Positions 1-8,124 of a stretch of 34,648 nt of DNA are shown one piece after another; the first letter of the stretch is position 1, and the number at the start of each line of letters is the position of its first letter. The position numbers and the translations under genes were made by a program. Source of the stretch: an uncultured Scytonema sp. (GTDB lineage: Bacteria; Cyanobacteriota; Cyanobacteriia; Cyanobacteriales; Nostocaceae); NCBI GenBank assembly GCA_937873135.1, contig CALMVQ010000100.1, positions 1 to 34,648 of the forward strand. Reading direction: 5' to 3'. The notes below the pieces were generated by a model. The model searched no databases, was not told where the DNA came from, and saw only the letters and a program-made list of their open reading frames with translations.

Positions 1-18
1 TTTAATTATGGGGATTCT

Positions 19-53
19 CTTTTTACTTTTTACTTTTTACTTTTTACTTTTTA
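19..53. repeat. Five tandem copies of the heptamer CTTTTTA
   Basis: Five perfect units start at 19, 26, 33, 40 and 47. This is the short tandemly repeated heptamer type common between genes of Nostocales cyanobacteria. It lies about 70 bases beyond the 3' end of the Wzc-like gene and only 18 bases from the window edge. Such repeats often break assemblies, which may be why the contig ends here. Apart from this repeat I see nothing in bases 1-125. Confidence 0.9.
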
Positions 54-125
54 AACATCATCTTTGCTCAACGACTCTACTTAATAGTGGCAAAGTAAAA
101 ACAAAAAATTACTTGTATGATAATA

Positions 126-2300
126 TTAGTTTCTCCTCGCCCTAGCTGATAGTTGTTCTTCAGGGGGAGAGCCTGGTAAATCGACAACAGATGGAGCTAA
201 AGAAACTGTAATATCAGCACAATTGATCACGCCTCCCAACAGTCCGAGTTCAGCTTCGACCATTTGATCGATTGCTTCGACAAACACGTTTTCTTGTGTA
301 TAATTTGGTCGCGCTAAGAGTACAATACCGTCGCTGTAGGGTTGGATTAACAAAGCATCATTTGATAAGCCTAGAGGATGAGTATCTAAAATCACAATGT
401 CAAAGCGCTCGCGGGCATCCTCTATCAGCCGTCGCATTTCGCTAGATTCAAGTACAGCAGCCGATTGACGTACGGGGCCTGGACTGGGAATAATGTATAA
501 ATTCTCTACATCAGGAACTAAGCGGACACAATCGCTCAAGCTGGCGTAATAACGCAGGGGTTCAACGGTAGCATCAAGATCTGGAGTGACTCTAAGTGAT
601 GAAGAATAAGAGGGCGATCGCAAATCTGTTTCAATAATCAAGGTTCTTTTCCCCGCGCGTGCACAAGCTATACCCAAGTTATAAGCAGTCGTTGTCTTTC
701 CTTCAGAACTACTCGTGCTGGCAATCATCACAACCTTGAGGCTTCTAGTACCAATCCGCCGCAAATTACTGCGGAACTTTTCATAAAACTCCAAATAGAG
801 AGAGTCTGCTGAAAGTAAAACAGGCAATGCACCAGGAAACAAATTATCAACTGGTAGCAAAGGTAATTCGCCAAGTAGTGGGACTTCCCTCTGTTTGAGA
901 CTGTTGCGAATATCTTCCTTGGTTTTGAAACTTCCTTCCAGCGAGCCCAAAAGAAATATGACGCCGCCACCAACCAATAAGCCTAGTAAAACACCAACAC
1001 CTAAAGTTAGAGGTACACCCAAAGGAGGTCGGCCTGCAACAATGACCAGGGGTACTCTAGCAATGCTGAGACTACTGACTGTTTCTGCTTCTGCTGTCCT
1101 AGCATCAGTCAGCTTAGCCTGCATTTGGTCAAAAATCGTTCTTTTGAGGAGAACCTGCTGTTCTAAGCGCGATCTCTGTAGCTGCTTGTTAGGTACTTGA
1201 GAATAATCTTGACGCAATCGCGCATCTTCTTTTTCCAAGTCAACGAGTTGTTTTTGCAGTGTTTCTTGCTGGGTTTGCAAAGCTACTAGTTGATTTGCCA
1301 ACTGCTGGCGTGCGGGATCTAAACTGCTTTGGTTGCGGATACCCGTAACGTTACTGGCAAGAGGTGCTGCTTTACCGCCACCACCCACCACCTCAACTGC
1401 ACGCTGCTGGAGTTGTTGATTAAAAACGTCTAGATTGCGCTGTAACTGATCCCTTTCCGGGTATTCGGGTTTTGCGCCTCTTTTCTTGAGCAGTGCAATT
1501 TGCCCCTCTGTTTGATAAATTTGCGATCGCAAGTTGATCAGAATTGGATCGGCACTCAAAGCCGAAGAAACGTAAGCTTGGTTGGTGCTTAACCCCAACT
1601 TTTCTTGTAAACTGTGTATTTGAGCCGTAATCCCCGTTAAAGTCAGTCTAATTTGCCGTTGCTCAACTTCGCTTGTAGTGACTGCGTTCAATAAACTGCC
1701 GTTCTCTGCCGCCAATATTGCCGGTCTTTCTTTGCGATCATAGTGTTCCAGTGCCTGCTCTGCTTTTTCCAGTTCTTGCTTAACCTGTGGTAAGCGATCA
1801 TTAATTTTTTGAATAATTAACTTTAATCTCTTAGTATTAATATCAGCGCTTAGCTTTTGCATTGCTAGCATCAGTTCTTGCAATGTTTCTCTTGCTCGCT
1901 TGCTATCTTTATCTTGATATTTTATTTGAATAAGTGTGGATGCAGGTGATGAGTCGCCACCCGTACCAGCCTTTGCTTTTTGAGGCAGTTCGATCACCAG
2001 ATTTTGATTGAGCTTTACTGGGTTAATATTTTCTTTTGCTGCTACAGGCTCAATAATTGACTCTGATCGCAAAATGTCCTCACTCAGTTCCTGTCCTTCC
2101 TGCTGAATTTGAGTCCCGGTTAAAGAAAAAGAGACTGGGGGACGAGAGTAGCTCAATGCACCACTTGCTACGTAGCTTGGAGATTCTGGTTGCACAGCCA
2201 CCACCGTTGAACCTATTACAACTAAACCAAAACCAGCTAATCCAATCCACTTATATTTATCGAATGCAATAAGATAGCGTTTAACAATCGGTGGGGTCAT
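126..2300 (-). CDS. Wzc/GumC-like polysaccharide co-polymerase with C-terminal BY-kinase-type ATPase domain
   Basis: A 724-residue inner-membrane protein expected to control chain length and export of exopolysaccharide together with the Wza-like protein encoded just upstream. Seen in the sequence: a first membrane segment near residues 19-36; a long, mostly coiled-coil periplasmic part (about 130-400); a second membrane segment (about 425-452); then a cytoplasmic ATPase domain. That domain has a Walker A motif around 526-537 (SSSEGKTTT), a Walker A' motif at 554-563 (LIIETDLRSP) and a Walker B motif at 633-642 (FDIVILDTHP). This is the capsular exopolysaccharide-family arrangement. The tyrosine-rich C-terminal tail typical of Wzc is absent: no tyrosine follows Y667, so classical tail autophosphorylation is unlikely. 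It is the last gene of a five-gene codirectional run and begins 137 bases after the Wza-like gene. The ATG at 2300 fits the first membrane segment, although no clear Shine-Dalgarno sequence precedes it. Confidence 0.9.
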   Translation of the reverse strand: MTPPIVKRYLIAFDKYKWIGLAGFGLVVIGSTVVAVQPESPSYVASGALSYSRPPVSFSLTGTQIQQEGQELSEDILRSESIIEPVAAKENINPVKLNQNLVIELPQKAKAGTGGDSSPASTLIQIKYQDKDSKRARETLQELMLAMQKLSADINTKRLKLIIQKINDRLPQVKQELEKAEQALEHYDRKERPAILAAENGSLLNAVTTSEVEQRQIRLTLTGITAQIHSLQEKLGLSTNQAYVSSALSADPILINLRSQIYQTEGQIALLKKRGAKPEYPERDQLQRNLDVFNQQLQQRAVEVVGGGGKAAPLASNVTGIRNQSSLDPARQQLANQLVALQTQQETLQKQLVDLEKEDARLRQDYSQVPNKQLQRSRLEQQVLLKRTIFDQMQAKLTDARTAEAETVSSLSIARVPLVIVAGRPPLGVPLTLGVGVLLGLLVGGGVIFLLGSLEGSFKTKEDIRNSLKQREVPLLGELPLLPVDNLFPGALPVLLSADSLYLEFYEKFRSNLRRIGTRSLKVVMIASTSSSEGKTTTAYNLGIACARAGKRTLIIETDLRSPSYSSSLRVTPDLDATVEPLRYYASLSDCVRLVPDVENLYIIPSPGPVRQSAAVLESSEMRRLIEDARERFDIVILDTHPLGLSNDALLIQPYSDGIVLLARPNYTQENVFVEAIDQMVEAELGLLGGVINCADITVSLAPSVVDLPGSPPEEQLSARARRN

Positions 2301-2437
2301 GGTAGTACACTTAGGCGAGCAGAGATAAGGATGTTTCTGAAATAACCTACATTGAAAAACTTCGACGTGATTACTTTTACATTTTACCTTTGATTTCTCA
2401 GGAAAATTATGGTAAACAAATTAGATTCATTAAGCTT

Positions 2438-3862
2438 TTAGTAGTTATTAGACCCACCTAAGAATTGAAAGAAACGGATAAAGCTTTGAATATCAAAAAA
2501 GGGTCGAGTAATAGTACTGATAGCGTTAGTGATTTTACCAATAAGGTTCCGATTAACAACGATAACATCATTATCTTGAAGTGCCACGTTTTGAGCTAAA
2601 TCTCCTTTCAAAGCCTTGCTCGCATCAATTCTTTGGGTAACGGCTCTACCTCGTTCTGCATCGAAGCGAACCAGACCAATTTCGTGAAGGTTGCTAGTAT
2701 CAAGAGTGATGCCTGATAAGGCGTCGATTATACTACTACCATTTGGCAGGGGTATAGTTGTCAAACCCCCTCCAGGGTAGTTTAAAATCCGAATTCTAAT
2801 CTGAGGTACAGCCAAGGTAGAGCGAGCTACTAAATTGCGGTCATAATTATCATCAGTAGCAATTTCACGACGCGGTACAATGATCGCATCACCATCTTGC
2901 AGGCGGAAAGTCGCTTGTCCTGTGCCGTTTAGTAATGGAGTATATAAATCAATATTTTGTGACACGACAGAACCATCAATCAACTTCCGACGCACTTGCA
3001 CTTGCCGAAGATCTGCTCTGGTCATCGTACCACCTGCTAATAGCAACGCATCTGAAACACGAGGGGTGATTGGATTAATAGGATAAATCCCCGGTCGGGG
3101 CACTTCCCCACTAATCGAAACTTGAATTGGTCGCTGTCCTACTAATGATACTGCCACATTTGGCTTCACAAAAGTTCGACTTAATGCCAAGCGAATTTTT
3201 TCTTGCGCTTCGTCCAATGTCAAGCCTTGTACAGACAACGTTCCTACTTGCGGTAATAAAATAGTCCCTTCAGGACCAATAGGAGCTTGAAAACTCAATT
3301 CCGGACGCAGCGCTGTTAGTGATAACGTTACAAGCGGATCGGCGACAAAGCGATTCAAGCCCAAACGAATTTTATTTTGTGCCTGCTGTAATGTTAAACC
3401 TTGGAGTTTTACAGTTCCCAGTAGAGGCACCACAATGTTTCCTTCTGGATTGATCGAGGCTTGAAAACTCAAATCCGGAAACCGCTCAACTACTACGGAA
3501 ATACCATCTCCAGGTCCGAGAATATAACTACCGGGAGGACGCTGAACTGATACACCCAGGACATCTCCAATCCCCAAGATGTAGCGGCTAAATTGTGGTG
3601 ACGTTCCATCACTCACACCACTAGGTGCCACTTCAGTAGCTGGTGGAGGCACGGGAGGTTGTGGTGAGAATTGTCTGAGTGGAACACCGCTTGGTAGTAG
3701 TGGTTGTTTTGGAAAAAGTTGTGGTGACAATTGTCTCGGTGGGACAGCACTTGGCAGTGGGGATTGTTGTGGGAATGGCAATGGCTGCTGAGCAACAACA
3801 GGTTGGAGAGATGTTACTAATAACTGAAGGTTGACAAAACACAGGGCGCTAAAAGCACGCAT
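2438..3862 (-). CDS. Wza-like polysaccharide export protein (Poly_export/SLBB) with internal duplication
   Basis: Predicted outer-membrane or periplasmic polysaccharide export channel, the usual partner of a Wzc-like protein. I chose the ATG at 3862 because it opens directly into a signal peptide (MRAFSALCF...) ending in VVA-QQ. An in-frame GTG at 3901 would add 13 residues. Numbering from that GTG, residues 40-90 are a proline/glutamine-rich linker with repeated PLLPSGVPLRQFSPQ-like units. Two YILGxGD motifs follow at 107-113 and 126-132. The export domain then contains a direct repeat of about 58 residues: 144-198 and 202-255 share LSFQA-I-PEG-I--P--GT--VQGLTL--AQ-KIRL. An SLBB-type segment (ISGEVPRPGIYPI) lies near 264-276, and a second VVNRN-ending segment lies near 365-452. 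The C-terminus (FIRFFQFLGGSNNY) is hydrophobic. I saw no lipobox cysteine, so Wza-type lipidation is doubtful. Confidence 0.88.
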   Translation of the reverse strand: MRAFSALCFVNLQLLVTSLQPVVAQQPLPFPQQSPLPSAVPPRQLSPQLFPKQPLLPSGVPLRQFSPQPPVPPPATEVAPSGVSDGTSPQFSRYILGIGDVLGVSVQRPPGSYILGPGDGISVVVERFPDLSFQASINPEGNIVVPLLGTVKLQGLTLQQAQNKIRLGLNRFVADPLVTLSLTALRPELSFQAPIGPEGTILLPQVGTLSVQGLTLDEAQEKIRLALSRTFVKPNVAVSLVGQRPIQVSISGEVPRPGIYPINPITPRVSDALLLAGGTMTRADLRQVQVRRKLIDGSVVSQNIDLYTPLLNGTGQATFRLQDGDAIIVPRREIATDDNYDRNLVARSTLAVPQIRIRILNYPGGGLTTIPLPNGSSIIDALSGITLDTSNLHEIGLVRFDAERGRAVTQRIDASKALKGDLAQNVALQDNDVIVVNRNLIGKITNAISTITRPFFDIQSFIRFFQFLGGSNNY

Positions 3863-4029
3863 ATTACATTGGGAATTAAGTAGATTTGGTGACGCTTTCA
3901 CTGATAACGGGTTGCGTTAAATGGTTATTTTACTGTGGAAATAGGCAAAAAGCACAGCTACTCATTTACCTGAAAAATGCTGTAATTAACCGCTCCCTCG
4001 CTGTGAACGCTCTTGTAAATCAAAATGTT

Positions 4030-4734
4030 CTACAAAAAAGTTGACATTAATGCCGACTGCACTGTTTTTCCAAGAGATTGAGCATCCTGCCAAGTTTTTT
4101 CTACCTGTCCAAAAGGCTCCATAGGAATGAGAATGGTAACAGCAACCCAAGGAGCGCGTTTCTGGTGCCACTTTGCCACTTGATCGGCGACGAACCAAGG
4201 TAAAGGAGATGTATTACCGCCATTTTGCCAAGCATACCATTGCAAAACAGCAAAGGTTTTCTGTTTTGTGGTGGCACGAAAGAATGCAGCTTCTACCTTT
4301 ACTTCACTATTAGAAGACGCTGGTGCCTGTTTAACAGTAAATTCCGTAGAACGAAATTGAGATTTGTCCCACTGAGCCCAGCTATTAATTTCCGTCCATT
4401 CCACTTGGGGTTGGTCTTTCGGACCATTTTGCGGTAGTAACAAGAGGATCGCCTTGATTGGAGAGTTGTTTTTCTCAATTTCTTGGTACGACCATTTGTA
4501 TCCGCCAATAGGTTCTTCCCGTTGTTCGGTCGTTTGCCACCCTGGAAGCGTCAACCCCATGTGGTGAATCTGTTTCAACTTCTTTAGGCTGACTACAGCT
4601 GGTGGCTGCTGCCATTGCCAGTGTCCTTTCAAGTACCCTGGAACTGCTCCCATCACCAACACTAGTAGCAGTAACAAAAGAGCCACTATCTGATAAAGCT
4701 GGCTTTCCTTGAAGAACTTGAAAAAGTAAATCAT
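4030..4734 (-). CDS. Cyanoexosortase A system-associated protein (EpsI/DUF3485-like)
   Basis: A 234-residue protein with one N-terminal membrane segment (about 16-34, run of leucines and valines) followed by an extracytoplasmic domain. Motifs include LTLPGW near residue 61, a central WTEINSWAQWDKSQFR stretch and a C-terminal WVAVTILIPM strand. This matches the architecture of the EpsI-like partner proteins found beside exosortases. Its position directly after the exosortase gene, 234 bases downstream on the same strand, supports the assignment. These partners are thought to assist exosortase-dependent processing or surface attachment, but the biochemical role is not established. Family assignment rests on context and overall pattern rather than on a catalytic motif. 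Confidence 0.8.
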   Translation of the reverse strand: MIYFFKFFKESQLYQIVALLLLLLVLVMGAVPGYLKGHWQWQQPPAVVSLKKLKQIHHMGLTLPGWQTTEQREEPIGGYKWSYQEIEKNNSPIKAILLLLPQNGPKDQPQVEWTEINSWAQWDKSQFRSTEFTVKQAPASSNSEVKVEAAFFRATTKQKTFAVLQWYAWQNGGNTSPLPWFVADQVAKWHQKRAPWVAVTILIPMEPFGQVEKTWQDAQSLGKTVQSALMSTFL

Positions 4735-4968
4735 TGCTGAAGTATCCAGTACTTAGATAAAATTTTACCAGATAAGGCTTTAACTGGAAAGATCTTAGAA
4801 CTCAGTTGTCAGAATTCAGGATGAAGAAATCAATATAAAACCGTATAAAATTGTATACTTAAAGATAAGTATAGAAAGGAAAAAAAGTTTTACTCCCCCC
4901 TCTCCCTAAACGGTAATATAAAGGCGGGAGTTAAGCGCAGCTTCATGGAGAAACGGTATAAGTCCGGT
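4735..4968. other. Intergenic spacer with dispersed-repeat-like sequence between exosortase and partner gene
   Basis: This 234-base gap is unusually long inside the codirectional run. Three related ACCGT/ACGGT cores occur near 4841, 4910 and 4953 (AAACCGTATA, AAACGGTAAT, AAACGGTATA). The pieces CAGTTGTCAGAATTCAGGAT near 4803-4822 and CGGTATAAGTCCGGTTTAAT near 4954-4973 look like cyanobacterial dispersed repeats. The last one overlaps the 3' end of the exosortase gene. The related 9-mer AAACGGTAT recurs at 11938 in front of recR. I found no convincing terminator or small gene. Confidence 0.4.
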
Positions 4969-5862
4969 TTAATTTTCAGAATTCGGTTGAATCTCTGGAA
5001 CTTCTGAGAAATATTTATCAATCCAATTTAGAATCGGTACTAATGAAAGCAGCATCATAGTTGAGTATAAATCACCACCCCACCCTGCGTGCAGCCACTC
5101 AAAAGCCCTTTCTTGACCTGTGCCGTGAAAAAAAGTAAGTAGAGTGTTGCGAATAATATTGGCAGCGATGCTCATCACAACTGAAAGACTTAAAAACCAA
5201 ACGATTTTACGGCGCGAAGACAAAGCACCTGTCCAATAAAGTAGAATCAAGCCGACATAAAGACTAGTAAACATCATTTTCAGCCCCGCACAGTAGGGAG
5301 CAACTTCCACAATCTTCCCTCCCACGTACAGATTTACCCCATCTACAGTCACTGCCATCCCAAACTGACTTAATATGAAGGCTACAGTGCCAGCAATAAA
5401 GCTTTGGAGGGGTAATGTATAGGGCGCAATTAAATAGGGGACTGTTGTTGGAGTTGCCAAAAATACCAAAAGTAAGGGGAATGCTTGCAATTGGAAGCCA
5501 GGAATTCCTTTGAACCACAAGCAGAGTCCTGTTAAAAGAGCAGGTAAAGAAAGGTTAACCCAATCACTGACACCACTTAGGTAAAAAAGACTTCCCACTA
5601 TCAGAAAAATTGCACCTAAAGCATGATGACGATCAGGTAGCCTTCGCCACTTTTTCCGATTTGTCCAGCCTAAGTAAGTAGCAAATGGTAACCCAATAAT
5701 CCCGTGGCTAAAATATTCGTGTTCTGTGCTGATATTTTTGTGAAGCCAACCATCCCACCAGTACAGTAATACAGGAGCATAAAGTAACACCAATATAATT
5801 AAAATAGCCGCACTTAATAATTGTGGAGCATTTGTGTTTTTTAACCGACGTTGGATTTGCAT
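4969..5862 (-). CDS. Cyanoexosortase A (membrane transpeptidase-like protein-sorting enzyme)
   Basis: A 297-residue polytopic membrane protein with about eight hydrophobic segments. Exosortases cleave C-terminal PEP-CTERM-type sorting signals and pass the protein on to the cell surface. Their proposed catalytic set is a cysteine, an arginine and a histidine. All three candidates are present in the expected order: C191 in APYCAGLKMM, R238 in ANIIRNTLL, and H258 in WLHAGWGGD, with H246 as an alternative. Length and motif spacing fit a full-length enzyme. It lies between a sugar aminotransferase gene and its own partner gene within a polysaccharide export cluster, which is the typical exosortase setting. 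No canonical PEP-CTERM substrate gene is visible in the window. The ATG at 5862 has no obvious Shine-Dalgarno sequence, as is common in cyanobacteria. Confidence 0.88.
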   Translation of the reverse strand: MQIQRRLKNTNAPQLLSAAILIILVLLYAPVLLYWWDGWLHKNISTEHEYFSHGIIGLPFATYLGWTNRKKWRRLPDRHHALGAIFLIVGSLFYLSGVSDWVNLSLPALLTGLCLWFKGIPGFQLQAFPLLLVFLATPTTVPYLIAPYTLPLQSFIAGTVAFILSQFGMAVTVDGVNLYVGGKIVEVAPYCAGLKMMFTSLYVGLILLYWTGALSSRRKIVWFLSLSVVMSIAANIIRNTLLTFFHGTGQERAFEWLHAGWGGDLYSTMMLLSLVPILNWIDKYFSEVPEIQPNSEN

Positions 5863-5980
5863 AATTTTAAATAGTACTTATACCTATAATTTTAGGAAAA
5901 TTCAGCAAACATCAGTCGGTTATAAGAAAAGTTTGTCTACATTAGGTGACAGGGAAACGCCTGCTGAATGCTTACACAGG

Positions 5981-7162
5981 TTAAATGTACAACAACTTTT
6001 TTTGTTCGCATCTGAGGCTGGTTGCGATCGCCGCTACAACTTCCCTTACTTGGCTATTATTCAAACCTGGATACATGGGTAATGATAATATTTGCTGCGC
6101 CAACTTTTCGGCACGGGGAAAGTCACCAGCTTGATAGCCTAAGTTGGTGAATGCTGGCTGGAGATGACAGGGAATTGGATAGTGAATACCATTTTGGATT
6201 CCTACTGCTGTCAGTTCTTCTTGAAGTTGCTGGCGGTTTGTGGCACAAGAATCATCTACTTTAATGACGTAAAGGTGATAAATGTGTCCCTCTGCACTGT
6301 GATTTTGCATCGGGATTATCCCGTTTGATGCTACTCGTGCTAATTCTGTATCGTATTCTTGGGCAGCATTCCACCGTTCGCGATTCCAGTCTGATAAATA
6401 TGGGAGTTTCTGATGCAATACTGCTGCCTGCAATGTATCCAAGCGGCTGTTAGTTCCAAATTCCACATGATAATACTTTTGATGAGCACCGTAATTCCGC
6501 AAGCGTAAAGCTTTTTGGGCGATATCCACATCTCGCGTTACCAGCATCCCGCCATCTCCAAATGCCCCCAAATTCTTGCTAGGATAGAAACTAAAAGCTG
6601 CGGCAATCCCCACTGAACCAGCCCTATATCCTTCTCTTTCGGCTAAGTGCGCTTGAGCTGCATCTTCAAATATTAATACTTTATATGTTTCGGCAAAGTC
6701 TAATAATTGCCTTGGTGATACCATTTGACCATACAAATGCACGGGGAGAATCGCTTTAGTTTTTGGTGTCACTGCTCGTGCTGCTGCATCTAAATCAATT
6801 AAAGCTGTTTGATAATCACAATCAACAAAAATTGGTTTTGCTCCAGCACGAAGTACTCCGATTAGCGTTGCTACAAAGGTGTTTGCTGGCAAAATGACTT
6901 CATCTCCCGCACCAACGTTACAGGCTTGTAAGCCAAGTGCGATCGCATCTGTTCCTGAGGCAACACCGACACCATAATTTGTACCGCATGCTGTAGAAAA
7001 TGCGACCTCAAAATCGAACAGTGCTTGCCCCAAAACAAAATCTCCTTTATCCAATACATTCAGAATTGCTTGTTGTAGTTGATTTTGAATTGGCTGATGT
7101 TGTAGCTTCAGATCTACAAAAGGAATTCTGACTGTCATTTTATTCATTTTATCAATAGTCAT
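5981..7162 (-). CDS. DegT/DnrJ/EryC1/StrS-family PLP-dependent sugar aminotransferase
   Basis: Predicted cytoplasmic enzyme that transfers an amino group to a nucleotide-linked keto-sugar, supplying amino sugars for the polysaccharide exported by the downstream genes. Hallmarks, counted from an upstream GTG at 7198: IPFVDLK at 25-31; a SGTDAIALGL cofactor-binding region (81-90); EDAAQAH at 178-184 with the aspartate that contacts the pyridine nitrogen; and the Schiff-base lysine K208 in FYPSKNLGAFGDGG. The GHIYHLYVIK and GIHYPIP motifs toward the C-terminus are also typical. I used the ATG at 7162 (MTIDKMNKMTVRIPF) because the extra residues from the GTG are unlike the family. The ATG at 7138 (MTVRIPF) is equally plausible. 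It is the first gene of the run and is preceded by a long non-coding stretch. Confidence 0.9.
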   Translation of the reverse strand: MTIDKMNKMTVRIPFVDLKLQHQPIQNQLQQAILNVLDKGDFVLGQALFDFEVAFSTACGTNYGVGVASGTDAIALGLQACNVGAGDEVILPANTFVATLIGVLRAGAKPIFVDCDYQTALIDLDAAARAVTPKTKAILPVHLYGQMVSPRQLLDFAETYKVLIFEDAAQAHLAEREGYRAGSVGIAAAFSFYPSKNLGAFGDGGMLVTRDVDIAQKALRLRNYGAHQKYYHVEFGTNSRLDTLQAAVLHQKLPYLSDWNRERWNAAQEYDTELARVASNGIIPMQNHSAEGHIYHLYVIKVDDSCATNRQQLQEELTAVGIQNGIHYPIPCHLQPAFTNLGYQAGDFPRAEKLAQQILSLPMYPGLNNSQVREVVAAIATSLRCEQKKLLYI

Positions 7163-8124
7163 AATAATGAATTTTAAAAATACTCTTCGTAAAGACACAT
7201 TCTATTTTTGTCTAAAGACTAAAATTTGAGCAGAGCATTCTGATGAAGAGTTAGTAAAGTTTTTATGAGCTTTTAAATATTTACCAAAACTTAAGAGGTG
7301 ATCTCACTTAAAACTTGCAAATTATATCACAAATAAAAAATATTTTTTTTGCTTGGCAAAACCATCAGATATTTATACACAAATATCATTACCTCTGATA
7401 TGTTAACCTAAGTTACTAGTTAGGCATATGTGGTAGTTATTAATAGGTAATAATTTCTTTTCCATTGCTCATTGTCAGGACGCATCTACATAGCTAGTGC
7501 AACAAGGCAAAAGTAAAAAGTCAAAAGGCACTCATAATGAAATCCTTATATATCAAGCTTTTGGTTTGAGATTTACTGGTAAGTTATTTCAGCTAGCCTG
7601 CGCTAGTACAGGTCGGCACTCTCTAAAGTTACCATTCTAAACAGCTAAAGAGCGTGTGTTTCAAGCTTTTGAATTTTTACTTATTAATTCTAAGGGAGTA
7701 ATACTAGCAACTTCGTTATTAGCAGTCGTGCTAAAATTTTCATCACTCAGGTAAAACTAAATATAGCGACAATTCATATCAATATAGTTACTTTACTAAA
7801 ATATATGTTGAGTATATATACTGAAACTTTTTCTTTGTAGTAATAATGCAAACCTCTCTTATTCAATCCTTGGGTCAAGACACTCAAATCATCAGTTCTT
7901 TAACCTTTGACAAAATTCACGATTAAATTCACTCTCCCTCTCTCCCTTGTGCGCTCTTTTACCCAGATCCCCAAACTCAAAAAGTCAAGTTTTGCTACAA
8001 ACAAAAAAAAATTTTACTTTCACCTTGTTTGTCTGACCCAAAATTGGGGAATGCTTAAGAATAGCAAATAACCCAGAAACACAGGTTAGATGAATTACAA
8101 TATCGAGCAATTATCAAGGTAGCA
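7163..8124. other. Long AT-rich intergenic region between divergent genes
   Basis: This 960-base stretch separates the polysaccharide run (minus) from the GAF gene (plus) and should hold both promoters. It contains the 114-bp repeat element at 7494-7607 and a 12-base palindrome AGTATATATACT at 7811-7822. Two tiny open frames exist on the plus strand: 7656-7754 (GTG start, 32 residues, hydrophobic ILATSLLAVVLKF) and 7846-7926 (ATG, 26 residues, starting MQTSLIQSLGQ). Neither has a convincing ribosome-binding site or a recognisable family, and I do not call them genes. A short CCCAAAATTGGG hairpin sits near 8038-8049. Confidence 0.5.
7494..7607 (+). repeat. 114-bp MITE-like repeat element, copy A
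   Basis: This segment matches 11202-11315 base for base except for four substitutions (one near 7570, three in the last 15 bases) and no gaps. Both copies begin CTAGTGCA. Copy B ends with the exact inverted sequence TGCACTAG, and copy A ends TGCGCTAG. The element is therefore bounded by short inverted repeats, or by a CTAG target duplication plus shorter inverted ends. It has no coding capacity of its own. The inner AAAGTAAAAAGTCAAAAGG resembles the heptad repeats at the window edge. A non-autonomous, transposase-mobilised element is the likeliest reading. Confidence 0.7.

Noticed and set aside
7601-7900. Possible CRISPR, tRNA or riboswitch in the long intergenic region
   Set aside because: I saw no regularly spaced repeats, no cloverleaf and no known aptamer core; only AT-rich sequence and one small palindrome.
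7656-7926. Two short open frames (32 and 26 residues) in the long intergenic region
   Set aside because: There is no ribosome-binding site, recognisable family or supporting context. They are listed only within the intergenic description.
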